Below, piece after piece: positions 27,834-37,505 of a stretch of DNA of 64,000 nt (the first letter of the stretch is position 1; the number at the start of each line of letters is the position of its first letter). Both the position numbers and the translations under genes were made by a program. The notes under the pieces are model-generated. The model saw only the letters and a list, made by a program, of their open reading frames with translations. It was not told the DNA's origin and searched no databases. This DNA comes from Pseudacidovorax sp. RU35E (lineage in GTDB: Bacteria; Pseudomonadota; Gammaproteobacteria; Burkholderiales; Burkholderiaceae_C): NCBI RefSeq assembly GCF_900156165.1, contig NZ_FTMY01000010.1, positions 62,001 to 126,000 of the forward strand, read 5' to 3'.

Positions 27834-27925
27834 GGATCGTCAAGTGAACAGTGATGAATGTCCATTTTCGCCAGTATCGGCATCGCCACAATCATGACCA
27901 TCCCCGGACTTTTCCCACCGCCGCC

Positions 27926-29284
27926 ATGAGCTCCATCCTCGAATCCCACGTCTCGGCCCCCGCCGTGCGCACCGACGCCGCCTGGCTCGAAGCCCACTGG
28001 ATGCCTTTCACGGGCAACCGGCAGTTCAAGGCCGACCCGCGCATCATCGTGAGCGGCAAGGGCGCCTACTTCACCGACGCCGACGGCCGCAGGATCTTCG
28101 ACGGTCTGTCGGGCCTGTGGTGCACGGGCCTCGGCCACTGCCGCAACGAGATCAGCGAGGCCGTGGCCCGCCAGGTGGCCACGCTGGACTATTCGCCGGC
28201 CTTCCAGTTCGGACACCCGCTGTCGTTCGAACTGGCCAACAAGGTCAAGGACCTGATGCCAAAGGGCCTGGACTATGTCTTCTTCACCGACTCCGGCTCC
28301 GAGTCGGCCGACACCTCGCTCAAGCTGGCCCGCGCCTACTGGCGCGCCAAGGGCCAAGCCAGCAAGACCCGCCTGATCGGCCGCGAGAAGGGCTACCACG
28401 GCGTCAACTTCGGCGGCATCTCCGTGGGCGGCATCGGCGGCAACCGCAAGACCTTCGGCCAGGGCGTCGAGGCCGACCACCTGCCCCACACCCAGCCCGC
28501 CATGGGTACCTTCGCCAAGGGCATGCCCGAAGTCGGCGGCGTGGAACTCGCCAACCGCCTGCTGGACGTGATCGCCCTGCACGACGCGTCGAACATCGCC
28601 GCAGTGATCGTCGAGCCCTTCTCCGGGTCGGCCGGCGTGGTGATCCCGCCGGTGGGCTACCTGCAGCGTCTGCGCGAGATCTGCACGCAGAACAACATCC
28701 TGCTGATCTTCGACGAGGTCATCACCGGCTTCGGCCGTGCCGGTGCCATGACCGGCGCCGAGGCCTTCGGCGTGACGCCGGACATCCTGAACTTCGCCAA
28801 GCAGGTGACCAACGGCGTGCAGCCGCTGGGCGGCGTGGTGGCCACCAAGGAGATCTACGACACCTTCATGGCCGCCGGCGGCCCGGACTACCTGGTCGAG
28901 TTCCCGCACGGCTACACCTACTCGGCCCACCCGGTGGCCTGCGCCGCCGGCATCGCCGCACTGGACCTGCTGATCGCCGAGGACGGCCCCGGCCGCGTGA
29001 AGGCGCTGGCACCCTACTTCGAGACCGCGGTGCACAGCCTCAAGGGCGCCAAGCATGTGGCCGACATCCGCAACTTCGGTCTGGCCGCCGGCATCACCAT
29101 CGCCCCGGTGCCCGGCGAGCCGGCCAAGCGGCCCTACGAAATCGCCATGGCCTGCTGGAAGAAAGGCTTCTACGTGCGCTACGGCGCCGACACCATCCAG
29201 CTGGCGCCGCCCTTCATCACCGAACGTGCCGAGATCGACCGCCTGATCAACGCCGTGGGCGAGGCGTTGCAGGAAGTCGCCTGA
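27926..29284 (+). CDS. Omega-amino acid:pyruvate aminotransferase (class III)
   Basis: PLP-dependent class III aminotransferase of 452 residues, closest in motifs to beta-alanine:pyruvate transaminases: WMPFTGNRQFK at the N-terminus, FTDSGSESADTSLKLARAYW (phosphate loop), IFDEVITGFGR (Asp for the pyridine nitrogen) and the PLP lysine at about residue 292 in NFAKQVTNG. It moves the terminal amino group of beta-alanine, taurine-like compounds or amines to pyruvate. An ATG at 27851 would add 25 residues unlike the family. Likely controlled by the divergent LysR gene. Confidence 0.92.
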   Translation: MSSILESHVSAPAVRTDAAWLEAHWMPFTGNRQFKADPRIIVSGKGAYFTDADGRRIFDGLSGLWCTGLGHCRNEISEAVARQVATLDYSPAFQFGHPLSFELANKVKDLMPKGLDYVFFTDSGSESADTSLKLARAYWRAKGQASKTRLIGREKGYHGVNFGGISVGGIGGNRKTFGQGVEADHLPHTQPAMGTFAKGMPEVGGVELANRLLDVIALHDASNIAAVIVEPFSGSAGVVIPPVGYLQRLREICTQNNILLIFDEVITGFGRAGAMTGAEAFGVTPDILNFAKQVTNGVQPLGGVVATKEIYDTFMAAGGPDYLVEFPHGYTYSAHPVACAAGIAALDLLIAEDGPGRVKALAPYFETAVHSLKGAKHVADIRNFGLAAGITIAPVPGEPAKRPYEIAMACWKKGFYVRYGADTIQLAPPFITERAEIDRLINAVGEALQEVA

Positions 29285-29313
29285 CGTTCAGCCGCTCGTG
29301 CTTCAATACGGGG

Positions 29314-29655
29314 ATGGACGCCCGAAGCACTGACGCCGCCACCCGCCCCGCCGTGATGATGCAGGTCCTCGTGCCCGATGGCACGCTGGCCCAGCACAGC
29401 ACGGCGCTGGAGGCCGCACATGATGTCTTTCGTGTGACACGGGTGGCGCCGCAATTCGCCTGGCAGGCCATGGAAAAGCTGGCCGACTGGGAGCAGTCCG
29501 GTGCCGACGGCGACGCGCCTCTGAGCGAAGCCGAGGACCTGGCCATCGACGTGCTGCTCTGCGCCCGCGAAGCCGCCAACCAGTCGCTCGGCGTACGCCA
29601 AGGCGAGCCGGCGGTCGAACTGCAGTTCATCGAAGCTTCCGCCCCACCCCGCTGA
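29314..29655 (+). CDS. Small hypothetical protein
   Basis: A 113-residue acidic, mostly helical protein (ALEAAHDVFRVTRVAPQFAW, LSEAEDLAIDVLLCAREAAN) with no recognised motif, signal or membrane segment. It starts 29 bp after the aminotransferase stop and ends at a strong terminator, so it is probably co-transcribed with that gene. No clear Shine-Dalgarno precedes the ATG other than GGGG. Confidence 0.6.
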   Translation: MDARSTDAATRPAVMMQVLVPDGTLAQHSTALEAAHDVFRVTRVAPQFAWQAMEKLADWEQSGADGDAPLSEAEDLAIDVLLCAREAANQSLGVRQGEPAVELQFIEASAPPR

Positions 29656-29674
29656 AGGTCGCAGCTGTCGAGAG

Positions 29675-29701
29675 GGGGCCCGCCGCAGCCCCTTTTTTTT
29701 T
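29675..29701 (+). terminator. Rho-independent terminator after the aminotransferase unit
   Basis: Stem GGGGC (29675-29679) / GCCCC (29688-29692) with an 8-base loop, followed by nine T residues (29693-29701). The T run abuts the stop of the convergent small membrane protein gene. Confidence 0.8.
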
Positions 29702-29946
29702 CAGCCCTTGTTGCCGTTCGTCTCGGTCTTGCGCAGCCCGCGCACGTTCATCACGGCCAAGCAGACCTGCAGCGAGATCAGCGCCCAGGCCTGCGTGTGC
29801 AGACCCCAGGCCGCCCACATCACGTTGCTGGCCAGGAAGATCCCGAAGCCGGTGTTGCGTCGCCGCTTGTTGTTCGAGGCCACGAGCCAGGCAGAGAGCA
29901 CCGACGCCGCGAACGCGGGCCACTGAAGCATTCCGATCCAATCCAT
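29701..29946 (-). CDS. Small three-TM membrane protein
   Basis: An 81-residue membrane protein: helices at about residues 4-22 (LQWPAFAASVLSAWLVAS), 30-48 (TGFGIFLASNVMWAAWGL) and 50-66, with basic loops (NNKRRRN). The GxFxASNxxWxxWG pattern recalls SemiSWEET/PnuC-like small carriers, but this is weak. The chosen ATG has AAGGAA nine bases upstream; the frame is open nine codons further. It lies in its own unit, convergent with the aminotransferase operon. Confidence 0.6.
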   Translation of the reverse strand: MDWIGMLQWPAFAASVLSAWLVASNNKRRRNTGFGIFLASNVMWAAWGLHTQAWALISLQVCLAVMNVRGLRKTETNGNKG

Positions 29947-30072
29947 CCAGCAGTTCCTTGCAGCGCGCAGCACCGGCGGCCGATGGCAGCATCGTGCGTG
30001 GCGGGACGGGGTCTGTGCGTGGGAACGGGACGGCCTGCCGTGTCGGCGCCCGGCCAGGGCCCGGCAGCCGGG

Positions 30073-32460
30073 TCAGGGGACAGGGCACAGGCGCCGCAGC
30101 GCCGCCACCAGTTCGTCGAGGTCCAGCGGCTTGACCAGATGGGCGTCGAAGCCCGCGCGCCGTGTGCGCTCGACGTCGTCCGGCTGGCCCCAGCCCGTGG
30201 CGGCGATCAGTCGCACGGCCTGTGCATCGGGCATGGCCTTGACCGCACGCGCCACTTCGTAGCCGTCGGGCGACGGCATGCCGATGTCCAGCACCAGCAC
30301 ATCCGGTGGCGCATGGACCACCTGCGTCAGCGCCTCGCTGCCCGACAGCGCGACCTGCGTGTCGAAGCCCCGCAGCCCGAGCAGCCGGGCGATGGGCCAG
30401 ACCGCGTCGGCGTTGTCGTCCACCAGCAGCACCCGCAACGGGCGCGCCGCTTGAGCGGCGTCGTCGGCAGGCGTTGCGGCAAGCTGCGGATCGGGACGCA
30501 CCTCGCCAGGCAGCCCGCCGATGGGCACGGCCACGATGAAGCGCGAGCCCTTGCCCGGCCCGCGGCTGTCGCCGCTGACCCGCCCGCCGTGCAGCTCGAC
30601 GATGCTGCGCACCAGCGCGAGGCCGATGCCCAGGCCGCCCGCGCCGGGCCGCAGTTCCGACGGCCGCTGCGCGAACATCTCGAACATCGATTCGACCACC
30701 CCGGCCTCCATGCCGATGCCGTTGTCGCTGACGCCGAAGACGATCTCCGCGCCCTGCTGCGAGACATCGAGCGCGATGCGTCCGCCGTCGGGCGTGTACT
30801 TGACGGCGTTGGTCAGCAGGTTCGACAGCACCTGGCTCATGCGCACGGGGTCGACGAAGACCTGCAACTCCGGCTCCGGCACCGCGACGGCGAGCGCATG
30901 CGCCGCCTCGTCCACGCCGTGACGCGTGGCCTCCACCGCGGCCTCGACCAGCACACGAACCGGCACCCAGCGCTTGCGCAGGTTCATGCGGCCCAGGCGC
31001 AGGCTGGAGACGTCCAGGAGGTCGTCGAGCAGCACCTTCATCGTCTGGGTCTGCCTCCGCACGATGTCGATGACACGGCCGCGTTCGGGCGCGGGCAGGT
31101 CCGGCTCGGCCAACGCGGTGCCCGCGGCGTGAATCGATGCCAGCGGATTGCGCAGTTCGTGGGACAGCACGGCCAGGAAGCGGTCCTTGCTGCGGTTGGC
31201 GGCCTCCAGCGCCTGCTGCGCGGCGCGCTGCTGGCTCTGGTCGCGCAGGATCTTGACGAAGCCCACCAGGCCGTCGGGCCCGCGCATGGGCATGAGCGCG
31301 CCGCTGGCCCAGAAGCGCGAGCCGTCCTTGCGGACATGCCAGCGGTCGTCCATGGCGTGGCCTTCGCGCAGCGCTGCCTGCAGCTCCAGCCGCGGCGCGC
31401 CCGCGGCGCGGTCCTCATCGGTGAAGACCAGGTCGGCGAAGCGGCCGACCACCTCGGGCTCCGAGTAGCCCAGCAGGCGCTCGGCGCCGGTGTTCCATCC
31501 GGTGATGCGCGCCTGCAGGTCGGTCGAGAAGATGGCGTACTCGACGGCGTTCTCCACGATCAGGCGCAGCCGCTCCTCGCTTGCACGCAGCGCATCCTCG
31601 GCGCGGCGCCGCTCGCCGATGTCGGTGCTGACGACGACCAGCGATGGCCGCTCGTCGCCGGCGGCATCGAGCAGGCCGACGCTGTTGTGCATCCACAGCA
31701 CCGAGCCGTCCTTGCGCAGGCAGCGCTTCTCGATCTGGAAGGGCTGGCGATCGCGCAGCAGCCGCTCGGTGCGCTCCATGCTGGGGGCGCGATCGCCGGG
31801 ATGGATCAGGTCCATCATCAGGGTGCCCACGAGTTCGCCCTCGTCGTAGCCCAGCATGCGCGCGTAGTGGCGGTTGACGAAGAAGATGCGGCCCGACTCG
31901 TCGGCCTGCAGCACGCCCACCGACGCATGGTTGACGATGGCGCCGAAGCGGGCCTCGGACTCGCGCAGCGCCCGTTGCGCCAGACGCAGCTCACTGATGT
32001 CCACGAAGGTCAGCACCACGCCGGCCACCTCGCCTTCGCCGGTACGGTGCGGCAACACACGCGCCAGGTACCACGTGCTGGCACCGGCCTCCACCTCGCG
32101 CTCCACCGCACCCAGGTGCCGCAGCACGTGCGCGGCGTCGTCCATGAGGCCGGCATAGCGCAGCGGCGTGGCCAGGTCGGACAGCGGCCGCCCCAGATCG
32201 CCAGGGATGAAGCGGAACAGGGCGCAGGCGGCGGGTGTGTAGCGCACCACCCGCAGATCGCGGTCCAGGAAAACGGTCGCGATGGCCGTGGCGTCGAGCA
32301 GGTTGAGCAGTTGACCGTTGCTCTGCCGCAGCGCCTCGATTTCGCGCTCCAGCGCGCTCACGCGGCCCGCCGCCACTCCGGCCGCCGCAGCGGCATGGGC
32401 GTCGCCGCCCGCGGTTGGCGGGGCGGGCGGACGGGCGTCGGAGCGGGCGTGATCGTCCAT
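30073..32460 (-). CDS. Hybrid histidine kinase with three PAS domains and a receiver
   Basis: Soluble hybrid sensor kinase of 795 residues. PAS domains lie at about 45-145 (CheR-linked type, FLDRDLRVVRYTPAACALFR), 160-285 and 290-415; then HisKA with LSHELRNPLASIH (phosphoacceptor near His432), a HATPase domain (NLLTNAVKYTPDGG; GGLGIGLALVRSIVELHGG) and a C-terminal receiver (VLVLDIGMPSPDGYE). No membrane segment, so it senses a cytoplasmic cue such as redox state or a ligand. It follows the sigma-54 activator gene by 53 bp on the same strand and is the obvious kinase candidate for it. Confidence 0.93.
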   Translation of the reverse strand: MDDHARSDARPPAPPTAGGDAHAAAAAGVAAGRVSALEREIEALRQSNGQLLNLLDATAIATVFLDRDLRVVRYTPAACALFRFIPGDLGRPLSDLATPLRYAGLMDDAAHVLRHLGAVEREVEAGASTWYLARVLPHRTGEGEVAGVVLTFVDISELRLAQRALRESEARFGAIVNHASVGVLQADESGRIFFVNRHYARMLGYDEGELVGTLMMDLIHPGDRAPSMERTERLLRDRQPFQIEKRCLRKDGSVLWMHNSVGLLDAAGDERPSLVVVSTDIGERRRAEDALRASEERLRLIVENAVEYAIFSTDLQARITGWNTGAERLLGYSEPEVVGRFADLVFTDEDRAAGAPRLELQAALREGHAMDDRWHVRKDGSRFWASGALMPMRGPDGLVGFVKILRDQSQQRAAQQALEAANRSKDRFLAVLSHELRNPLASIHAAGTALAEPDLPAPERGRVIDIVRRQTQTMKVLLDDLLDVSSLRLGRMNLRKRWVPVRVLVEAAVEATRHGVDEAAHALAVAVPEPELQVFVDPVRMSQVLSNLLTNAVKYTPDGGRIALDVSQQGAEIVFGVSDNGIGMEAGVVESMFEMFAQRPSELRPGAGGLGIGLALVRSIVELHGGRVSGDSRGPGKGSRFIVAVPIGGLPGEVRPDPQLAATPADDAAQAARPLRVLLVDDNADAVWPIARLLGLRGFDTQVALSGSEALTQVVHAPPDVLVLDIGMPSPDGYEVARAVKAMPDAQAVRLIAATGWGQPDDVERTRRAGFDAHLVKPLDLDELVAALRRLCPVP

Positions 32461-32513
32461 GCGGATCCTCTCGGTGGATGGGTCGGTCCGACCGAGCCTG
32501 CCCCCATGCAGGC

Positions 32514-33926
<1,413 letters not shown>

Positions 33927-34129
33927 TCCACTCCTCGGGTGTTCTGTTCTGCAGCCGGCCGTCCGGCCTCCTGTGCGAGGCGCACATGCCCACGCCGGGC
34001 TCGACGCTATCCCAGCTGGACGGGTAGTGCTGTCGGACGAGAGCAGAAATTACGGCAATGCATACCTGTCGGTGCGGCGCGCGAGCGTCTTTGGAGTACT
34101 AAAGTTCTAGCTCTGCACGAGTTTGGCCG

Positions 34130-34144
34130 TGGCACGTCCGTTGC
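34130..34144 (+). promoter_or_regulatory. Consensus sigma-54 promoter (-24/-12)
   Basis: TGGCACG-TCCG-TTGC at 34130-34144 matches the sigma-54 consensus at every conserved position, with GG (34131-34132) and GC (34143-34144) exactly 10 bp apart. Transcription would begin near 34156, 132 bp before the response-regulator gene at 34288. In the 361-bp gap upstream, GCTGTC-GGAC-GAGAGC (34029-34044) is an imperfect dyad about 90 bp from the promoter and CTGTCGG recurs at 34066; either could be an activator site. Nothing else is evident in the gap. Confidence 0.75.
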
Positions 34145-34287
34145 GCTGTAGGGAAGGTGAGACTTTCAAGATCGACCGCCAGCGGCATGGCCCGCGCTTC
34201 CCGGGCCGCAAGTGCCCTTCACCCCCTTCTCCTCGATGGCGAGTCCCCTGCCGGGCTGCGCCGCACCGTGCGCCAGGGGGCGTGCGC

Positions 34288-34923
34288 ATGATCCGGGTCG
34301 GCATCGCCGACGACCATCCGGTGGTGCGCTCTGGCCTGCGTGCATTGCTGTCCACCTGCGACGACATGACGGTGGTCGGCGAAGCCCGCGACGGCCGGGA
34401 GACGCGCGCCCTCGCGCTGGACGTGCGGCCCCACGTCCTCATCATGGATCTGATGATGCCGGGCTACAGCGCGCTCGACCTCATGACCAGCCTGCGCGAG
34501 CGTGCCTCGGGCGTGGCCGTGCTGGTCTACACCGGCTACCCGGCGGAGCACTACGGTCCCGCACTGCTGCGCGACGGCGCCCGGGCCTACCTGGGCAAGG
34601 ACTGCGACCCGGACGAGGTGCTGGCCGCCGTGCGTGCGCTGCATGCCGGCCGGCGCTACATCACGTCGGACATGGCGGGCGTGCTCGCCCAGCGCTCGAG
34701 CACGCAGACCAGCGAGGCGGCGCCACACCACTCTCTCACGCCGCGCGAGTTCCAGATCTTCCTGAAACTGGCGCAGGGTGACAGTCCGGCCCATATCGCC
34801 GACGCCCTGTGCGTGTCCGCCAAGACCATCAGCACGCACAAGGCGCGCATCATGGCCAAGATGGACCTCCACTCGAACAGCGAGTTGACCTACTACGCCA
34901 CCAAGCGTCGCCTGCTGCGATGA
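34288..34923 (+). CDS. NarL/FixJ-family response regulator
   Basis: Two-domain regulator of 211 residues. The receiver has D8/D9, phosphoacceptor Asp54 (VLIMDLMMPG), Thr in VYTGYPAEHYG and the switch Lys in YLGKDCDPDE; the C-terminal LuxR-type HTH is LTPREFQIFLKLAQGDSPAH, then SAKTISTHKARIMAKM. It is a paralogue of the regulator at 35264-35977, the two converging around a small HisKA protein gene. A consensus sigma-54 promoter stands upstream, so expression probably needs the activator encoded divergently. Confidence 0.92.
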   Translation: MIRVGIADDHPVVRSGLRALLSTCDDMTVVGEARDGRETRALALDVRPHVLIMDLMMPGYSALDLMTSLRERASGVAVLVYTGYPAEHYGPALLRDGARAYLGKDCDPDEVLAAVRALHAGRRYITSDMAGVLAQRSSTQTSEAAPHHSLTPREFQIFLKLAQGDSPAHIADALCVSAKTISTHKARIMAKMDLHSNSELTYYATKRRLLR

Positions 34924-35234
34924 CGGAAGACGACGCCATGGACAAACCGATCCCGCCCCCTGCTTCGCACCGCGCCCCGCCGGCGCCGGGGGGAGCGAAC
35001 GCGCCGGATTCGCCGCAGCAGGCCCTGCTGCGCGAGTTCGACCACGACGCGCGTTCGCCCCTGAGCGCGCTTGCGGCAGCCACCGAGTTGCTGGGCGCCA
35101 CGGACGACCCGGCCCTTCAGGAAGAGGCCCGCGGCGTGATCGGCCGCCAGGTGCGCAAGCTCAATGACCTTTTCGCGGCCTTTCGTGCCCGACTCGCCCT
35201 CCTCGCGCACGGGCGTTCGGACCCGCCAGGCTGA
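34920..35234 (+). CDS. Stand-alone HisKA-like phosphoacceptor protein
   Basis: A 104-residue protein whose ATG overlaps the stop of the response regulator (ATGA). After a Pro-rich disordered N-terminus of about 30 residues comes a two-helix segment with LLREFDHDARSPLSALAAAT, an H-box-like motif of histidine kinase dimerisation domains (His42 followed by D-x-R-S-P). No ATPase domain follows. It could be a phosphotransfer protein or a truncated kinase that sequesters the regulator; both are inference. An alternative ATG at 34938 would shorten it by six residues. Confidence 0.65.
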   Translation: MTEDDAMDKPIPPPASHRAPPAPGGANAPDSPQQALLREFDHDARSPLSALAAATELLGATDDPALQEEARGVIGRQVRKLNDLFAAFRARLALLAHGRSDPPG

Positions 35235-35244
35235 AGTGGCCCGA

Positions 35245-35266
35245 TGAGGCGCGCAGGCGCCCCTCA
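35245..35266. terminator. Hairpin between convergent genes
   Basis: TGAGGCGC and GCGCCCCTCA arms around GCAG form a G/C-rich stem between the HisKA protein gene and the convergent response regulator. There is no T run, so it may only weaken read-through. The 3' arm includes the stop codon of the minus-strand gene. Confidence 0.3.
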
Positions 35267-35977
35267 CTCCATCAACTGGTGCCGCACGGCGTAGAGCGTC
35301 ATCTCGCCGTTGGAGCGCAGGCCGAGCTTCTCCAGGATGCGCGTGCGATAGCCACCCACCGTCTTCACCGACAGGCACAGCGACTGCGCGGCCTGCTGCA
35401 GGTCGCAACCCTGGGCCAGCTTGAGCAGCACCTGCAGTTCGCGCCGCGTGAGCGGCTCTTCGCGGCATCCGTCGGCAGGCACGCAATGCTCCAGCAGCAG
35501 GTTGGCCATGGTGGGCGACATGTAACGCTCGCCGCGCGACACGGCCCTCACGGCATGCAGCAGCTCCGTGGGGTCGCTTTCCTTGTCGACCAGCGCGCGC
35601 ACGCCCTCACGCACCAGCGTGCAGGCGTACTGCTCCGCGGCAAAGCCGGTGTAGACCACCAGGCCCACGTCCGGCGCCTGCATGCGCAGACGAACCACCT
35701 CGTCGAGCACGTTGGAGCCGGGGATCACCAGATCCAGGATCAGCACGTCCAGCTGCTGCGCGATCAGCTCGCGCGCCAGTCCTCGGGCCCGGTCGCATTC
35801 CCAGACCATCTGTAGGTCGTCCTCCGCCGCGAACAGGGCCCGCAGGCCACTGCGCACGACGGGGTGATCGTCCACCACCCCGAGACGGACCGGCGCCGGG
35901 AAGCGAATGGAACGGGCTGTCGGGGAAAAGCCGGAGACAGGCGCGGAGGCCGAAGGAATGGAACTCTGCATGAACAT
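35264..35977 (-). CDS. NarL/FixJ-family response regulator
   Basis: Regulator of 237 residues with a receiver (RLGVVDDHPVVRSGLRALFA; Asp in VLILDLVIPG; Thr in VYTGFAAEQYA; Lys in ALVDKESDPTE) and a LuxR-type HTH (LTRRELQVLLKLAQGCDLQQ). It is clearly related to the regulator at 34288. The N-terminus carries about 30 extra residues before the receiver if ATG 35977 is used; ATG 35971 is two codons in. A sigma-54-like site lies so close upstream that this start could not be used from it, so the true start or promoter remains open. Confidence 0.88.
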   Translation of the reverse strand: MFMQSSIPSASAPVSGFSPTARSIRFPAPVRLGVVDDHPVVRSGLRALFAAEDDLQMVWECDRARGLARELIAQQLDVLILDLVIPGSNVLDEVVRLRMQAPDVGLVVYTGFAAEQYACTLVREGVRALVDKESDPTELLHAVRAVSRGERYMSPTMANLLLEHCVPADGCREEPLTRRELQVLLKLAQGCDLQQAAQSLCLSVKTVGGYRTRILEKLGLRSNGEMTLYAVRHQLME

Positions 35978-35985
35978 TGATGAAG

Positions 35986-36000
35986 GCAACTCCCGTGCCG
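35986..36000 (-). promoter_or_regulatory. Sigma-54-like site upstream of the second response regulator
   Basis: Read on the minus strand, 36000-35986 is CGGCACG-GGAG-TTGC: one mismatch (C for T) to the sigma-54 consensus and the correct 10-bp GG to GC distance. The predicted start of transcription is near 35975, inside or just after the annotated ATG, which argues against it unless translation begins further in. Chance occurrence is possible. Confidence 0.3.
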
Positions 36001-36106
36001 CCGAGACGGACCCGACTGTTCGTCCAGAAGCGCGAAGTTGAGAGCAGAAACCGCCATCTGGATGGGGATGCACGACAAGCCCGGCCGGAGGTTTCCGTAA
36101 CTGTTG

Positions 36107-36121
36107 CGGCAAGCCTTGCCG
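36107..36121. promoter_or_regulatory. Near-perfect palindrome in the 36-kb divergent gap
   Basis: CGGCAAGCCTTGCCG is a 15-bp dyad lying in the 372-bp gap between the minus-strand regulator (start 35977) and the small protein at 36350. It may be a binding site for a NarL-type dimer. The rest of the gap shows no credible gene; a weak sigma-54-like TGGCGC-TGCCG-ATGC occurs at 36242-36256 pointing toward 36350. Confidence 0.3.
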
Positions 36122-36349
36122 GGCGGCGAGTCGAGATAGGCCTCGAACACAACGAGGAGTTGGTCATGCGCGCCATCGCGCGTGCATTTGGGTTCGCGCG
36201 CTGGCCGCGCCTTCCGACGGCAGCACGGTCCTCGTCCGACATGGCGCTGCCGATGCGCTTCTAGGCTGAAGCCGTCGGTGCCGCAACTGGCCTGCCCCAT
36301 TCCGGGGAGTCGGAGCGCCGGCTTGTCCCACGAACACAAGGAGCAACGC

Positions 36350-36523
36350 ATGTCGAATTCACAGAATGGCCGTCCGGGCCATACCGAGCACAACGCACAG
36401 GGCAGGCAGCCGCCGACGCCGCGCAACGAAGCCCGTCGCACACCGGAAAGCCGACATGATCGCGAGGACCATGTCGGTGGCAGCAATCAAAAGCAACAGC
36501 GCCAGAGCCGTGGTGTCCATTGA
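36350..36523 (+). CDS. Small hydrophilic disordered protein
   Basis: A 57-residue protein, almost all polar (GRPGHTEHNAQGRQPPTPRN, ending QKQQRQSRGVH), with no hydrophobic core and therefore probably disordered. AAGGAG lies about six bases before the ATG. It is one of four such small proteins within 1.5 kb beside the signalling genes and resembles stress hydrophilins in composition only. Confidence 0.55.
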   Translation: MSNSQNGRPGHTEHNAQGRQPPTPRNEARRTPESRHDREDHVGGSNQKQQRQSRGVH

Positions 36524-36866
36524 CCGATGGACCGCCGTCGCGGTCTTCACAAGCGCGCTGGCAATCGGTCTTCCCGCCGCTGCGCAGGGCTCCGGCAATC
36601 CCCGTGGCAATCCGCAGGGCAGCGAGTCTCCCGGCACCACCGGTCGGGCCATAGCCCCACCGGCCAGCCGTCCGCCGCAAAGCGCGGCTCCCACGACACG
36701 TGAGGAGGGCCGACGCACCAACCCTGACCAACCGGACTCAAGCAGTGGTCATGGGCGCGAGATCGGGGTGGGACAGCCCGGTGGCCTTGGGGGCCCGAAG
36801 GGAGCAGAGAGCGGCAATCGGACGACCGAGACCAATCAGGCACCCCGGCCTGCCAAGAAACCCTGA
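36456..36866 (+). CDS. Exported Pro/Gly-rich low-complexity protein
   Basis: A 136-residue protein with a long N-region then a signal-peptide core (WTAVAVFTSALAIGLPAAA, predicted cleavage before QGSG near residue 45). The mature part is a disordered Gly/Pro/Ser/Thr/Arg-rich chain (GNPRGNPQGSESPGTTGRA, and GVGQPGGLGGPKGAESGN). The start overlaps the preceding small gene by 68 bp; ATG 36474 is an alternative. No family is recognised. Confidence 0.5.
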   Translation: MIARTMSVAAIKSNSARAVVSIDRWTAVAVFTSALAIGLPAAAQGSGNPRGNPQGSESPGTTGRAIAPPASRPPQSAAPTTREEGRRTNPDQPDSSSGHGREIGVGQPGGLGGPKGAESGNRTTETNQAPRPAKKP

Positions 36867-36920
36867 GGCAACTGCCGCCGGGCGACTGGGGCGCCCCGCG
36901 ATGCGGCGCCGCTCCCGTGC

Positions 36921-37271
36921 TCAGTCGGGCCGGCCGTTGCGGGACGACGGCTCCGCAGCCGGCTGCGTCAGTGGGCTGTGGGGTTCGCCTGATGGCGTCC
37001 TGTCGCCGCCAGGAACGCCGCTCACCTGCCGCAGATCTTCCGCGTGTCGATGGGCACCCTCCCCGCGATCTCCCGCTGGCGATGCTTCCTGGTCGAGCTG
37101 GGTGGTGGGCGGGTGGCGCGGGTCGCCCACGACAGGCGGGGTCGGCATCGGGATCTGTTGGGGTGGCGTGTCGCTGTCGGGCCGCTGACCGCCCTCGAGC
37201 GTCCTTGCCGGGTCCTCACCGACACCCTGAGGCGGCGCACGGCGACGGTCTTCATTGGGTTGCATGGTCAT
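36921..37271 (-). CDS. Proline-rich hydrophilic protein
   Basis: A 116-residue disordered protein (MTMQPNEDRRRAPPQGVGED, PPQQIPMPTPPVVGDPRHPP). The frame stays open well upstream, but a Shine-Dalgarno-like CAGGA directly before ATG 37271 and the change of composition there favour this start. Second ATG two codons in. No hydrophobic segment. Its opposite strand position among the other small proteins suggests a separate transcript. Confidence 0.45.
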   Translation of the reverse strand: MTMQPNEDRRRAPPQGVGEDPARTLEGGQRPDSDTPPQQIPMPTPPVVGDPRHPPTTQLDQEASPAGDRGEGAHRHAEDLRQVSGVPGGDRTPSGEPHSPLTQPAAEPSSRNGRPD

Positions 37272-37505
37272 GTCCTGAAAGAGTGGATGAGTCGGTCCGC
37301 CCTCAAGAGCGGTGATCGTCCACAGAAGACCTCGAATCGACGCTCCTGGGTGTGGTCCGCTGCTTTGCACGGAAGTAGGAATCCCCGCAACGCGTCCCGC
37401 AAACCCGGCACGTTGCAAGTGCGCACGACGGCCTGCTCCCTGGCCTACAGGCGAATGCCGGGAAGCGCGCCAAGGTGGCGGCTCATCCATCAACAGGAGA
37501 GCACC

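Noticed and set aside
36242..36256. Third sigma-54-like site (TGGCGC-TGCCG-ATGC) before the small protein at 36350
   Set aside because: Two mismatches at key positions; in GC-rich DNA such matches are expected by chance, so it is mentioned only in the gap note.
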